Part shown: positions 24,374 through 35,931 of the stretch, in pieces
Layout: every line of letters starts with the position of its first letter
Position numbering within the stretch: position 1 is the first letter of the stretch
Assembly: GCA_021234155.1 (NCBI GenBank)
Contig: JAJEKV010000018.1
Location: forward strand, 19,947,252 to 20,011,251
DNA from: Isoetes taiwanensis
Taxonomy: Eukaryota > Streptophyta > Lycopodiopsida > Isoetales > Isoetaceae
Reading direction: 5' to 3'
Length of the DNA stretch: 64,000 bases
Made by a program: the position numbers and the translations under genes
Notes under the pieces: generated by a model
What the model was told of the DNA's origin: nothing
Seen by the model: only the letters and a program-made list of their open reading frames with translations
Databases searched by the model: none

Positions 24374-24820
24374 GGAACAAAGAAGAGCAAAATTTTGTTT
24401 TCAGATGTATTGTGCTTCGATGGTGTTTTACCTTAGATATTCAATGCAAAGCTCTGAATTATTGACCTCTTGATTGCGGCACGTTTTGAACCGGCTACAT
24501 AATAATAGAGATGCTCAATAATTATCCAATTCACAGAAGGAACAAAAGAAGAGCAAAATTTTGTTTTACCTTAGATATTCAATGTTTAGCTGTGAATTTT
24601 TGTGCCTCTTAATTGCGGCACGTTTTCAACCGGGAAAAAAAAAAGGTAAATAATAGAGATGCTCAATAATTATCCAATTTTTATGAGTAAAACAAAGAAG
24701 AGCAAAATTATGTTTTCGAATGTGTTGTGCTTCGATGGTGTAACACCATAGAAATTGATCTTGAAGTTTTGAATGACTGTTGTTTTGCGCGCCACGTTTT
24801 GAACCCGGCTACATTTGCGG
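24374..24820. repeat. Three-copy degenerate tandem repeat at the Helitron 3' side
   Basis: Copies starting near 24374, 24539 and 24690 share GAAGAGCAAAATT(T/A)TGTTTT, GTGCTTCGATGGTGT, GCGGCACGTTTTGAACC and ATAGAGATGCTCAATAATTA. The third runs straight into the C-terminal coding end of the Helitron helicase, so the unit appears to be the element's 3'-terminal region multiplied in tandem. Confidence 0.75.
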
Positions 24821-27800
24821 CGTCTTGTTCGGTGGGAAGTCCGCCGTCGTGATCGGCGACCGCGATCGACGATTGCTTCCTGTCCTTGATCCGCGAGCAT
24901 CACGTCAGCAGCCGGGCGTGTGAGCGCCCTCCTCCACGACCATGATCGCGTTGCCTTCTGCTCGTGGAGACTCGGCTCTTGTGCCCGTCATGGCGTCTGC
25001 GAGTGCGGCGAGAGCGTCTTCTTGAAGATGGTCACAGGGCCCACAGTGCTATGCTTTCGACCCGGCGTTAAACAGCGTGCATGTGGTGGAGGAATTATGC
25101 GTCGATGTGGACCGTGATGCTGTCGGTTCCCCGATGCGCTCGAATGGGTCTCTCACATTATCTGGCCCCATTCCCCACCGTTCCGTTGACCACTTCTCGG
25201 TATGTCGATGTTGGTGGCGATTAGGACCACATCATCCCGCGACGGCGTAAAGGTATCTGGTGGAGCAGCCGGGTCGTCGATCCGTTTGCTCATCCGGATC
25301 TTACGGCGTCGCGTTGGTGCGCACTTTTCGTACCTGCGTGGACCGCGTTATTTGGGAACATCTTGATCATGGCCATCGGCGTTGTAATGCGGGGCGTCAC
25401 GGTGGTGGGTGCGGCCTGCGTGGTGTTCGGTCGATCTTGCGGAAGCGCCCTCCCCGTCGATGATGTGGGGCCCCCGCGTTTGCATGAGCTCGGCCTGGGT
25501 CGGCGGCCTCTCTCTTATGGCGTTGAGGAAGGTTCACGCTTTCTCGGGGTGGGGCGTGCACGATGGACTGCGTCAGGTGGTACTTCTTCGCTCGCATGAA
25601 GTGGGGGCTGTTGGCGAGGGTGCATAACTTACGAGCGTTGTCGGCGTCCCTCTTTTGTGCTTGCATATGGGAGGGAGTTGGGCGTGGTCGCCGGCGGGAT
25701 TATCGCCAGCGTTAGCGTTCGCTTCACGGCCCATGACGTCACTTCTTCTATCGCACGGTATCATGTTGAGGTTGGCGAACGTGAGCATCGACATCTCGTC
25801 GATGATGAGGACCTGGAACGCCTGGATCTGTTGGTGCCTCACGTCCGTGTGCCTGATTTTGTTCGATACTTGCTTTTAACTGCACAACGAGAGGCGCCGC
25901 GTTAAGCGCGCCATATTTTGGGCGTTGAGTTTCGCGTGGTTACACGGGATTGCGGGTGGTAGTGCGCGGTGGTCGCCCCCCTCCACAGCTTTGATGCGGC
26001 CATCCCGGTGGTCGCGGTGGCCAGCACCGCTCTCCCGCTGCTGATGAAGTGCTGTATCATGCGTCTCGTCAGGAAGGTCTTTCCGGATCCCGGCGTGCCC
26101 GATATGACGTGGAACCCGTGCGCTTCTCTGCGTGATGGCTTACGTAGGCGTGTGCTTGCTCGAAAGGCGAGGCGTGGCGTCCGCCCGTCGGGGTGAAGCG
26201 GTGCGTTCGGCTGGCTCAGCGCCGTCTCTTGCGCTTTGGCCTTCCCCTGGTCAAAGTTTGCGCGCGCCGCCGGGTCTCGGTCGACGTTTGGCGAGCCGTG
26301 GTGCTAGTGTGCTGGAGCCAGGCGTTCTGGAGTAATCGCGTCGACGAGTTGCCGCCGCCCGCCGTCGAGGTGGTACTCGGCGTATTCTTGGGCGTGGGGC
26401 GGGATGTCGTCTTCGCTTGTCGGCGGAGTGCGGGCCCGGCATTCCGTAGGACCGCTTGCGGTTGATTGTTCGGGAGAGGGAGCTTCGGCCCGATCTGAAC
26501 GGGATTTTGTCGAGGAGGATGTAGCAGAACTCTTCGGTGTGGTGGACGGGGTGGTAGTCGGTGAAGCGTACCGGTTGGTTTGTGGGGATGACCTTGTGGC
26601 CTAGTGCCGTGTGGGACATGGCTCGCCTTGCGGAGGTGGCTGGCTCGATGGCGCGTCTGGCGTCGGAACTGTATGTTCGCCCTCCATGTCGAGGGCCTTG
26701 CTGCGTGATGGTCTATGGGGTGGAAGATTGGCATGGCGAGCCGCGTGTGAGGGAGCGCTCGGTCGGCGGCAATGGGGAGGAGTCGATGGGCGGACCTCGT
26801 CCGATCTCCATATAAGTTGGTATTTGGAGGCCTTGTTGGCAACCCCGTGGGGCGAGATCGGCTTGGAGAGCAGCATTGAGGACAGCAGCCTCGCCTTCGT
26901 TTAGATCTCGTCCGGGCCCGACCTCGGGATGTCTTCTCAGCTTCGGTTGAGGTGGCCCGTCTTTGCTCGAGCCCGTCGGCGTACTTGGGGGCGTGGTATG
27001 TCCGGCTTCGTCGTGATCCTCACGGATGTTCATATGCGCTCCCGGGCGGCGGGTGGTAGAGGGCGGCGTTGAGTGCTCTTCCGTTGGCTGTAGTACATCC
27101 ACCTCGTTCTTCTTTGCCGTCGAGCTTCGCCTCGATTTGGTTGCTGCCGGAAACGAAACGAATATCTCACCGCGGTATGGCGTGACCTTCCGGTTCGCGG
27201 AGGGCACGCGTGTGGATCTGCTTGTCTTTGGACCAGTCGGCGTAGCTTGTCCTCGTCTTGCTTCCCCGTGCTTGGTATGGCCAAGCGACGATCTCGTTTG
27301 TGATCCTCTCTCGTCCGCTTCCTTCACCCACGGGATGATGTGTGAGTCGCGGCGAGAGTGCACATTACGTATCGTGTCGACCACGTAGTGTTCCACTTGC
27401 CCGTGACTTGCCCCCCTCGTCGTGCCGAGGAATGACTTCGGCGCTTGTGGAACGGTGGCGCGATTCGGCCGGCGGTCTGTCCCGCGAGGTCTTGGCTTAC
27501 TTGCCTGATGATATCGCCGATGTGGGCGACCTCTTGCCACCTTGGTCGCTCACCTGCGTCTGCGGTGAGGGTGAGGAAAAACGTCGGGGCGCCCACTTGT
27601 TGACCATCGCGAGCAGGTCTTTGAGGTGCTTCTGTGGTACTTCGGGGGTGTTTGGGATGTGCTTGGGGATTTTGTGCTTGATGATGTGGCGCATGCAGTC
27701 TTGCTCTGTGGAGTTGGGGTCGTTGCTTTGTAGTCTTTGTATATCCTTGTGGAGCACCCTTGTCGTCATGGACTTTGAGATGATGGCGGCGTGTGACGGT

Positions 27801-28870
27801 ACATCATTAGCGATGCGGCATGCAATGAAGGGGGGAGAAGAGGCGAGGAGATCCAGCGACTTTATGTAAGCGTTGAAGTCGGCTGAAGCGTCGGTGTTTC
27901 GGTCCCCTCCGGGGAGCGGGAACGGGAACATGCATGCCTCAGTTGCACGGGTCGCCCGGTCTGCCGTGGTTGAGGGCGGCCCCTTCATCGTCGTCATTGC
28001 CCGCTGGGTTCACAGTTGCCGTTCCGCGGCTCCCGGGGTGGGGCGAGGTGGTACCACGCCGTCTTCTCCGGTAGGCGGTGGGTCGCCTTTGGTGCTGGCC
28101 GCCTCGAGATGGACATTGTCGCGTATGGCCCCTCGCTTACGGCTTGTATGCACGCCGTCTTAGCGGGACCTTGCCCGAGATGTCGAGAGATGGCGCTGCC
28201 CGGAGATGGTCTGAGGCCTGTTGTTGGGTTCGGTACTTTCGTACAATGTTTTGTACCGCCGGACAATGGGGTTGTGGCGGATTTAGGTGGGAGAGGATGC
28301 CTCTATCTTCGCTTTTATTAACTTGGTCAAGCTCGGGCTGGAGACTAGGGGGTTGTCGGTAGGCTCCTCTCGGCGCTTACCACTATGCGGATTCATCCGC
28401 CTCGACAATTATGGAGACATCTATTGTCGAGAGCATTTGGATTAATAGAATGTCGGGGCGTGAGCACGTCCGGGTGTCTGTGAGGATGGCGTCCATGTTG
28501 TTGGCAATTGCACACACGGTTGTTGCAGTGTGTAGAAATGTTTGAGTAGTTCCTCACGTAGTTGTAGGGAAGGGGTTGAGCGAGGCAAGGCGGTGGGTGG
28601 TCGTCGCGCGTGCCGCCATTTCTTGTTGGCCGGTTTGGGTGCTTGTGGATGGTCGGCTTGCGCGGTCGCACATGTGCATGCTTGCTGGATCGTTCGGATC
28701 CTTTTCCCCTTTGTCTTTGCGTATTGAGTCACGCAGCAGCCAATCGCTTCGTCGTCGGCGTCGCCGTTGCACCTTATTGGTCCTCTGCCTTCTTTGCTTT
28801 GCCTCCTTTGGTGCATCGTTCGACGTTCCATGGTCGGGTGCCTGGAAGAAAACGGAAAAATGTCAAGTAT
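24770..28870 (-). mobile_element. Helitron: frameshifted Rep/Pif1-helicase gene in a GC-rich island
   Basis: Helitrons move by rolling-circle replication using a Rep nuclease fused to a Pif1-type helicase. Minus-strand order is correct: a basic N-terminal region (28.4-28.85 kb), Rep-type GAPTFFLTLTAD (about 27.57 kb), a broken segment around VEHYVV with HIIPWVKEADE (27.3-27.4 kb), helicase Walker A SGTPGSGKTFLTRRM (about 26.07-26.11 kb), Walker B VLIIDEMSML (about 25.8 kb), GDHAQLPP (about 25.67 kb), a LTQSIVHA segment (25.6 kb), VGPVTIFKKT (about 25.03 kb) and IKDRKQ plus IAVADHDGG (24.83-24.9 kb). The frames shift many times, so it is non-functional or the GC-rich assembly has indels. Composition is far richer in G, C and CpG than either flank, with abrupt edges. 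The 5' TC and 3' CTRR ends were not located with confidence. Confidence 0.85.
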
Positions 28871-30060
28871 GATTATTTCAGATTTTATCTTTTCATATTT
28901 CGTGATGACACTCAAGTTTAAATCGTAACTTTAAGACTCTAATAATCAATTCCTGGTGGTGAGTATTCATGAATTTTTAGGCTAAAGAAAAATGTCAAAA
29001 TAAGAGGCGAATCAATGGGGCCAATTAAAGAGCCAATTCATGTTTTGACCTTCAATGATTAAATGTTACTAGGCCGGTGTAAATTCAAAGAAAAATACAA
29101 CGTGAATATGTTTTGGTTTTAGTGGGGGAGAAATGAGAGGTGTGACGTGGCGACATAGTGAAAGCGGCAGTTAGAGACAAAATAATTTTAGTAGAAGACA
29201 AACCCAGATGCGAATTCAGAAATTCAGGTGAACAAAAGCATCTGAAGAAAGCGCTACCTTTGAAGCGGAGTGTCTGGAATTGGTAGATTTAGTGTTGAAT
29301 TGGGTGCATGTGACGGTTAACCAAATCTAAAATGTAAAGCATCTTCTTATCCTTGCAAAGATGCAGCGAACAAATGCAATGCTAGAATAATCCAAGGCTA
29401 AAGGAACAGATGAAATTTTTGACAGGGAAGAACTGCAAATGGTTCACCTAATAGCTTCAAAATCTTTGCCTGGCGGCGTTTGCAATAGTAAGCTCTTCCT
29501 TATGAAAACACTTTAGATTACAGGATAATTGGAATGTCATCCAAGCGATCTTTGAGATCACGAGACCAATCGAATTTCGATGTCGTTTACTTGAAGCGAG
29601 GCGGAGAGGATTATCACGGAGTTTTGAGGCGGTTTCCTTGTTTTGATTGAAAACAACGGTATTTTATAAGGTAAGAAACCTATTTCGGTTTGACCTTTGT
29701 TGGCTACAAATATCTGATAAAAGGGCGAATAGACAGAAATATCTATGATTCGACTTAAAATATCCTGGATTTACCTTTTTTGCACGGCCAGATCTGCCTT
29801 TTCCTCAAGATCTGGAAGTTTCTGGAACTCTGTTACGTTTTTGGAATAATTGGCTAAAAGGGCTGTGCGTCCGTTATCGATACGCCATAAATGCCTTTTT
29901 TTTTAAACTCCAATGGTTCAAATAAATGGTCTATCTCTATAATTAGCTAGTGTGGCCTTTTTCCCTCTCTTTTCCTATATATGTTCATGCAATAGCCCTT
30001 CTATTTCTTAATAGTTCAAGTCCTCTTTAGCAGTTTGTTTTTAGTGTGCTTTGCCTTATA
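28871..30060. other. AT-rich stretch, no gene seen
   Basis: Composition returns abruptly to AT-rich after the Helitron island. No frame with recognisable motifs is present. The last part could be promoter and leader of the gene starting at 30062. Confidence 0.4.
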
Positions 30061-30061
30061 C

Positions 30062-31390
30062 ATGGCCCCTCCGAAGACCAACTCTAGCGCATCAGAGTCG
30101 AAAAAAAGGAAGGCTACCAAACAGGTTTTTGTTTAGTATGTATTTTTTCCATGGGGTCTCACAATTGGAATTTCTTTTTGTTCTTATTCTCTTTGTGTCA
30201 AACATGTTTAGGCTTGGGAGCTTTTACTAGAAGAGATTAAACAATCATCTCCTGCGCCGGCTTCATCGAGCTCCAAAAGGTTTACATTAGGCAGTGCTCA
30301 CATGCGACATTTGAATTTGTGCGGAATGGAACCAGAGACGTACATAAAAAGGTTGGGAGAGCGAAGAAGGAGATGGATGAGTTTACCGATTTGGCAAAGA
30401 AGAAGAGGGCGAGTCTTATAAAGGAGAAACGGCCCCAGCCCCTTGGATGGTATCTTAGCAGTGGTTTCTTTTTTCTTCCCTTTTTTGAGTTTTGGTTGTG
30501 TTAATGCGACTTTAGTTGTCATTTCGCGAGGTTTCTTGAAGTTCTTTTAAGGTCGCAAAATGTTGAGTCGATTCTGATGCTTTAGGGAAGGATGAGGCTA
30601 CGAGTTGTTGGGTAGTGTTACCAAAGCGTTAGCGATTACCAATGTGCAATGCTATACTTTGGTTACAATGTGACTATTTCGAATTGATGGAGATGCAAAA
30701 GCAGTCAAGCACGAAGTTGATGTCAAGATTAATGCAAATGTATGGGCATGACCATAAGGCAAAAAATCCGATGACAATAGAAAAGTTACCTATCAAATTA
30801 ATCCCGTAATTCGCGGTCGAACTTTTGGGAACAAAGATTTTTTTCCCCCAACCTTGACGTTAGTAACACTTGATGTAAGCTGAATTATAGTTTTACGAAC
30901 AATAACATTTGATAATGATAGTTAATGATAATGACAATGATAATGATAATGTTTGATAATGTTTTCATAGATAATAATAGGATGCAATTTTTTAAACTTC
31001 TTTGTAGCACCCGACTTCTTTATTATTTATACATGCAAAATTTTGCTTTTGGACAATGAGTGCATGATATTGAAACCTATTTATATCTATTGCATTACAT
31101 GTGTGGGGAGGGAGATGAAATATATAGGGCAATCGTCAAATCCTTGGAAACATATGAAGAAGCCAAATAAGAAAATGGCTAAAGATGTTGAGAAGTATGG
31201 ATGCATTTTGAACATGTTCCAATTTGAGATATTGGGTCATGCATGTCGAGACGAAGCCCGAACATATTAGAAAAGCAATTTATCTGGGGAGTATAACAAC
31301 ATTTTTGAATGGCTATAACAATTTGCGTGGCAACCCTTCAAGTTCAAAAAAAATTTGGTATCTGAGAATAAATGGGAAATTATGAAATAA
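30062..31390 (+). pseudogene. Broken gene with GIY-YIG endonuclease domain
   Basis: GIY-YIG domains are single-strand-nicking nuclease folds found in homing endonucleases, some retroelements and repair enzymes. A start exon (30062-30124, MAPPKTNSSASESKKRKATK, donor CAG/GTTTTT) and a second exon from 30212 (AWELLLEEIKQSS) precede a charged region (AKKEMDEFTDLAKKKRASL, about 30.36-30.42 kb). The nuclease part at 31.06-31.36 kb reads IYIYCITCVGREMKYIGQSS, then NPWKHM, KKMAKDVEKYGC, FEILGHACRDEA and, after a frameshift near 31270, KAIYLGSITTFLNGYNNLRG. The spacing fits the fold. The usual catalytic Arg after the YIG strand is not obvious (KHM instead). Whether the first exons belong to the same gene is inference. 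Confidence 0.6.
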
Positions 31391-31889
31391 AACGACGTGA
31401 CATGTAGGGTTGGGTTGGTTGGTGCGTTGGGATTGCATAAAGTCTTTCTAGAATCTAGTGCAATGGCCTTTGGAGCCTGCTGCATGTTACTGAAATAGTA
31501 ATACATTAACTTCATAAGTTGAAGATGTTAATGGCTTGTGAGGTGTATGTCCATTACAGAAACTTTTCCAATCTCCAGTATTTGATGTCTTTATAATTTA
31601 CTAGGACTATAGGGACATTGCAACTAATCCCTTATGTATCCCTTATGTTTAGAGGTAAAGGCAGGCTTGAGGAATGGGTTGGGTTTGGTTGTAGAGTTGG
31701 CAAAGGGTGGTAGCATCTCTTTTAGGGCATCTTCAATATTCTGCTGAATCTCCTTTTCAATGATACTGTTAAAGAACGTAATGCCCATACAAAAAACTTA
31801 TCCAACCACTTGGCCAAACTTTATCTGAGGCCTTTAAATTTATCAAAAATATCTCCGGCACCACATTTTCGCCATCAGATTTCATTACA

Positions 31890-32335
31890 ACTCAGAGACT
31901 ACTGAGTCTGGTACATATAATTGTATGTCTCATCAGAAGACAAGGCAGAAATCTGCTCATTTTCCATGGCATCTCCAGTTGAGTGGAGATATAGACTCAA
32001 ACTAGGGCTAATGGAAAGTAAAAGGTAAGATGCAGTATATCCAGGGCACACATCTTTGACAGACATACAAACTAGGTAAGATGCGCGCCTGGTATATTTC
32101 TTCCATGTCCTCAAGTACATAAGCAATTTTTAGTGGTCTTACATAGGTTTCTTAGTATTTGGTGGATACGAACATGTGGAGCACATGTTCTATTAGCTTC
32201 ATCCATTGTTTCAGTGATTATAGAAACTACGGGTTCATTATTCCGGTCGTCAAGTAATGTGTTTGCTAAGGCTGGGTAAGCATCTTTGAGGATATCGGCA
32301 TTGATAAAATCATATGTGGTGGCATTCATAAAATC
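31890..32335 (-). pseudogene. Exon-like fragment, possibly TraB-type domain
   Basis: A minus-strand frame includes DILKDAYPALANTLLDDRNN followed by TETMDEANR. The pattern of a Pro-x-Leu-Ala helix followed by LLDDRN recalls TraB/PrgY proteins (P-x-L-x-x-x-LL-x-ERD), but only this short region is visible. A nearby minus-strand frame ending at 31899 (ENEQISALSSDETYNY) may be another exon. The assignment is tentative. Confidence 0.25.
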
Positions 32336-32742
32336 ATATGTAGTAGCAAATCCTTTATCTACTGTATATAGAGAACTTGCTTAAAAAGTGGATGAAGTAC
32401 GAATAATATTCCTACTAAATGAGATTGGAATGGATAAAAGCCAACACCACATTGTCCCCTTCAATATGAAAAACAAAAATAAAAATATGCAACATAAAGC
32501 TCGTGGTCATAACAATCTTATCCATCAACCTTTGGCCTACATGATTGCCATTTTGCACTTCTGTTGTTACTCGTACTTTACAATTGGGTTAAAAAATTTG
32601 TTGGCTAGGCACAAGTCACTGATGTAGGGACGGCCATGACATTGTCATCCATATTCTTATTTTCTTTTTTCATTTTCAGCCTATGGTTGTATGGATTGAT
32701 CCTTAACGGGTAATGGGATTGGGCCGTCTCCAGGAGAGGAAA

Positions 32743-34680
32743 AAGGAAATAAGAGCAAAGTTCAATTCCTAACTGAAATATTATGATTAAATTGGACAAA
32801 GGAAATAAATGCAAAGTAAATTTCTTGTATTAGAACCCAATGTAATTTCACCACAATCTCTGCCATGAATGTGAAGGCAGCAAATTTACTAGATGTTGAA
32901 AACCTTCAATTCACAGTAGATCCATTTGGTTTTGCCATCATTCAAGATGGAGAAACTCTGTTTAACTCTATACCTCCTGTCCAAGAGACTGGAATCCGCA
33001 GCTTGTCATAATGCTGCCAAATAAAATACAGCATTAGACAAAAAACAATCTCTTCCTACATGACATAAAATTATTTTGCAAGATTCTGAGTATTCGAAAA
33101 GGCCTAGTTTCTATAGCAGCAGTTGGTGTATTGTAGATGAACATATAAGAAAAAATTCGAAAGCTTGGAAAAGGACAAAAAAGGTACAAAAATCTGTTTC
33201 TGCCTTATAATCAAATGAGCAACATACAGAGCAGATGACTCTAAATTCAGTTTATCAACATACTTATGTGCTTACTGACACTAAAGATTAGAAAAGAACG
33301 GCTCCTAAACAAAGTACACAGACATGGATGAAATGCTTTCTTGTCCCAATTAGGACGGTAGATGGAATGTTATATATAAGCTCTAAAGTTCACAACAGAA
33401 ATGAAAAGCAATAAAAAACAGAGGAAGTAGCAGGACGAATAAGCTTACCTTGCAAATAGGTACTGCCGATTACGGTATGAGAAAAGACAATATTCAACGT
33501 ATTTAGGATTAATGCCTGCCATAGACTGCGGCCAGAGTCTGATCCAAACGCTTTGTGCAGCAAAACGTTGATTTGATTTGATCGGCCAGTTTCTGGCAGC
33601 CATGCTTGGCTTTTAGGGCAACCTCCACCAAACAAATTTCATGGCATCCGGAACACGGTCGCGAACAGGCAATGTTGCACAAGTACTCGCATATATCTAA
33701 AGCCATAGACATGTAAATTATAAGACACATGAAAAATTTGGAAAAAGGAAATAAGAGCAAAGTTCAATTCCTAACTGAAATATTATGATTAAATTGGACA
33801 AAGGAAATAAATGCAAAGTAAATTTCTTGTATTAGAACCCAATGTAATTTCACCACAATCTCTGCCATGAATGTGAAGGCAGCAAATTTACTAGATGTTG
33901 AAAACCTTCAATTCACAGTAGATCCATTTGGTTTTGCCATCATTCAAGATGGAGAAACTCTGTTTAACTCTATACCTCCTGTCCAAGAGACTGGAATCCG
34001 CAGCTTGTCATAATGCTGCCAAATAAAATACAGCATTAGACAAAAAACAATCTCTTCCTACATGACATAAAATTATTCCGCAAGATTCTGAGTATTTGAA
34101 AAGGCCTAGTTTCTATAGCAGCAGTTGGTGTATTGTAGATGAACATATAAGAAAAAATTCGGAAGCTTGGAAAAGGACAAAAAAGGTACAAAAATCTGTT
34201 TCTGCTTTATAATCAAATGAGCAACATACAGAGCAGATGACTCTAAATTCAGTTTATGCAACATACTTATGTGCTTACTGACACTAAAGATTAGAAAAGA
34301 ACGGCTCCTAAACAAAGTACACAGATATGGATGAAATGCTTTCTTGTCCCAATTAGGACGGTAGATGGAATGTTATATATAAGCTCTAAAGTTCACAACA
34401 GAAATGAAAAGCAATAAAAAACAGAGGAAGTAGCGGGGCCGAATAAACACCTTGCAAATAGGTAATGCTTATAGATTCGGTATGAGAAAAGACAATATTC
34501 AACGTATTTAGGATTAATGCACGCCATAGATTTGCGGCCCGTCTGATCAAACGCTTTTCTGCTGACAAAACATTGATTTGATTTGATCGGCCCGGTTTAA
34601 GGCGACCATGCTTGGCTTTAGGGCAACCTCCACCAAACAAATTTCATGGCATCCGGAACACGGTTGGCGAATCGGGCACT
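32743..34680. repeat. 1-kb direct tandem duplication
   Basis: The block from AAGGAAATAAGAGCAAAGTT (32743) to GGCATCCGGAACACGGT (about 33660) recurs from 33745 to about 34665, offset about 1,002 bp. The copies are nearly identical over the first 650 bp and more diverged, with small indels, near the minus-strand frame around 33.4-33.6 / 34.4-34.6 kb. That frame (ALILNTLNIVFSHT) is not recognised. Confidence 0.9.
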
Positions 34681-35189
34681 TGCCCTAAAATGGCGAAGGA
34701 AAAAAAGAAAACCACGAAAGCTTGGTAGATCTCCGGCAGGCAAATACTTGCTTTTCTAATTTCCCTGACCCTACGATCGGAAAATAACGAATCGGACGTG
34801 GCAGGACACGTGGCATAGCTCAGAACGCAGGAAATCGTGCAGGGGGGGTTAGGCAACCCTGCTAAACACAATTACATATGAGTTGATAGTCTAAGGAATC
34901 TCATAGTTTATGAGTCTGAACACGCACAATCTGAACACGCACAAGTACGTGGAAAAGTAGGCATGGAAAATGCATACAAAAGTGGGCATGCATCTTTCTC
35001 CATTGTATCAGGGTATAGAATGCCTGCAAAAGAAAACATTTGAACGTCGCAAATAAACACACTTTGACTCTATAAATCTGCATAAAAGTTTTTCTGATGC
35101 GTTCTTGATTATTATAGCATATAAATGTCTTAGAGTTTCCAGCGGTGTTATAGAAACTGCAAGAATGAGGCAGGATAGTAAATCACTAT

Positions 35190-35520
35190 CACAAACCACA
35201 AAAGCTCATCAACCATCTCCTTGACATGTTCTCACGTCCATCTCCTTGACATGTTCTCACGTCCAGAAGATTGGGTGCTTGATGCTTTTTCTGGCTCTGG
35301 TACTACCATTGCTTGTGCACTTAAGAAGGGCCGCAACTGTGTAGCCGTGGACATTGACAAGGAGGCTGCAAATTTTGTGAAGATGAATTTGGCTGCCTTA
35401 CCTACTCTTCTAGACGAAAATCAAGAGTTAGGGGCCAAACCTTCATCTGAATTACTGTCAGGCTTAAAAAACCCCGCCCCGAAGGGTTTTTCGAGGCATA
35501 TTATAGGACAACTATCATAG
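35190..35520 (+). pseudogene. DNA (N4/N6) methyltransferase-like fragment
   Basis: The frame encodes KLINHLLDMFSRP, then EDWVLDAFSGSGTTIACALK and GRNCVAVDID. This is the AdoMet-binding motif I region (D-x-F-x-G-S-G-T-T followed by an acidic end of strand 2) of the bacterial-type N6/N4 DNA methylase fold, usually located in the last part of such enzymes. A 25-bp tandem duplication (35214-35238 and 35239-35263) breaks the frame just before motif I. The catalytic DPPY/SPPY motif is not visible upstream. Past about 35.46 kb the sequence becomes a C-rich/G-rich inverted word also seen at 59.05 kb, so the 3' end may have been replaced by an insertion. Confidence 0.6.
35214..35263. repeat. 25-bp tandem duplication in the methyltransferase fragment
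   Basis: Two perfect adjacent 25-bp copies start CATCTCCTTGACATG and end CTCACGTC. Removing one copy would restore a continuous frame across the junction, so the duplication is the lesion. Confidence 0.95.
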
Positions 35521-35931
35521 ATCAGATGACACTTTAATCGATTGAGAAGGTCTTTCCATGAAATGTCTCGACTTTTTGAAGAAGGTGCATTGTCCATCAA
35601 ATGGGCAAGTAATCATAAACAGTACATACCACTTTGGTATTCTTCTAAACCAATAATATACCAACAAGGAATGTTTAATTCCCTACCTCAATTAGATTTC
35701 ATTGATTATAAAGGGCAGGTAGAACCCTGAAAGCAATATAACACAGATGAACCAAAGTTATCATTATGAATAGATTCGGCAAGAACAAATAACAGTGTGA
35801 CAGAACATGGTTGGAAAATGATCAGACCAGCATATTGAGTCATCCTGAAAGCCATATCTACTGCATTGTGCTACAAGTTGTAATTAACCTTTTCATTTAT
35901 TTTAGTTGGATATCCAAAGGAAAGAATGAAA

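Noticed and set aside
25000-28350. Many long open frames on the plus strand of the GC-rich island
   Set aside because: They are mirrors of the minus-strand Helitron gene: GC-rich sequence lacks stops in most frames. None has recognisable motifs, while the minus strand gives ordered Rep and helicase motifs.
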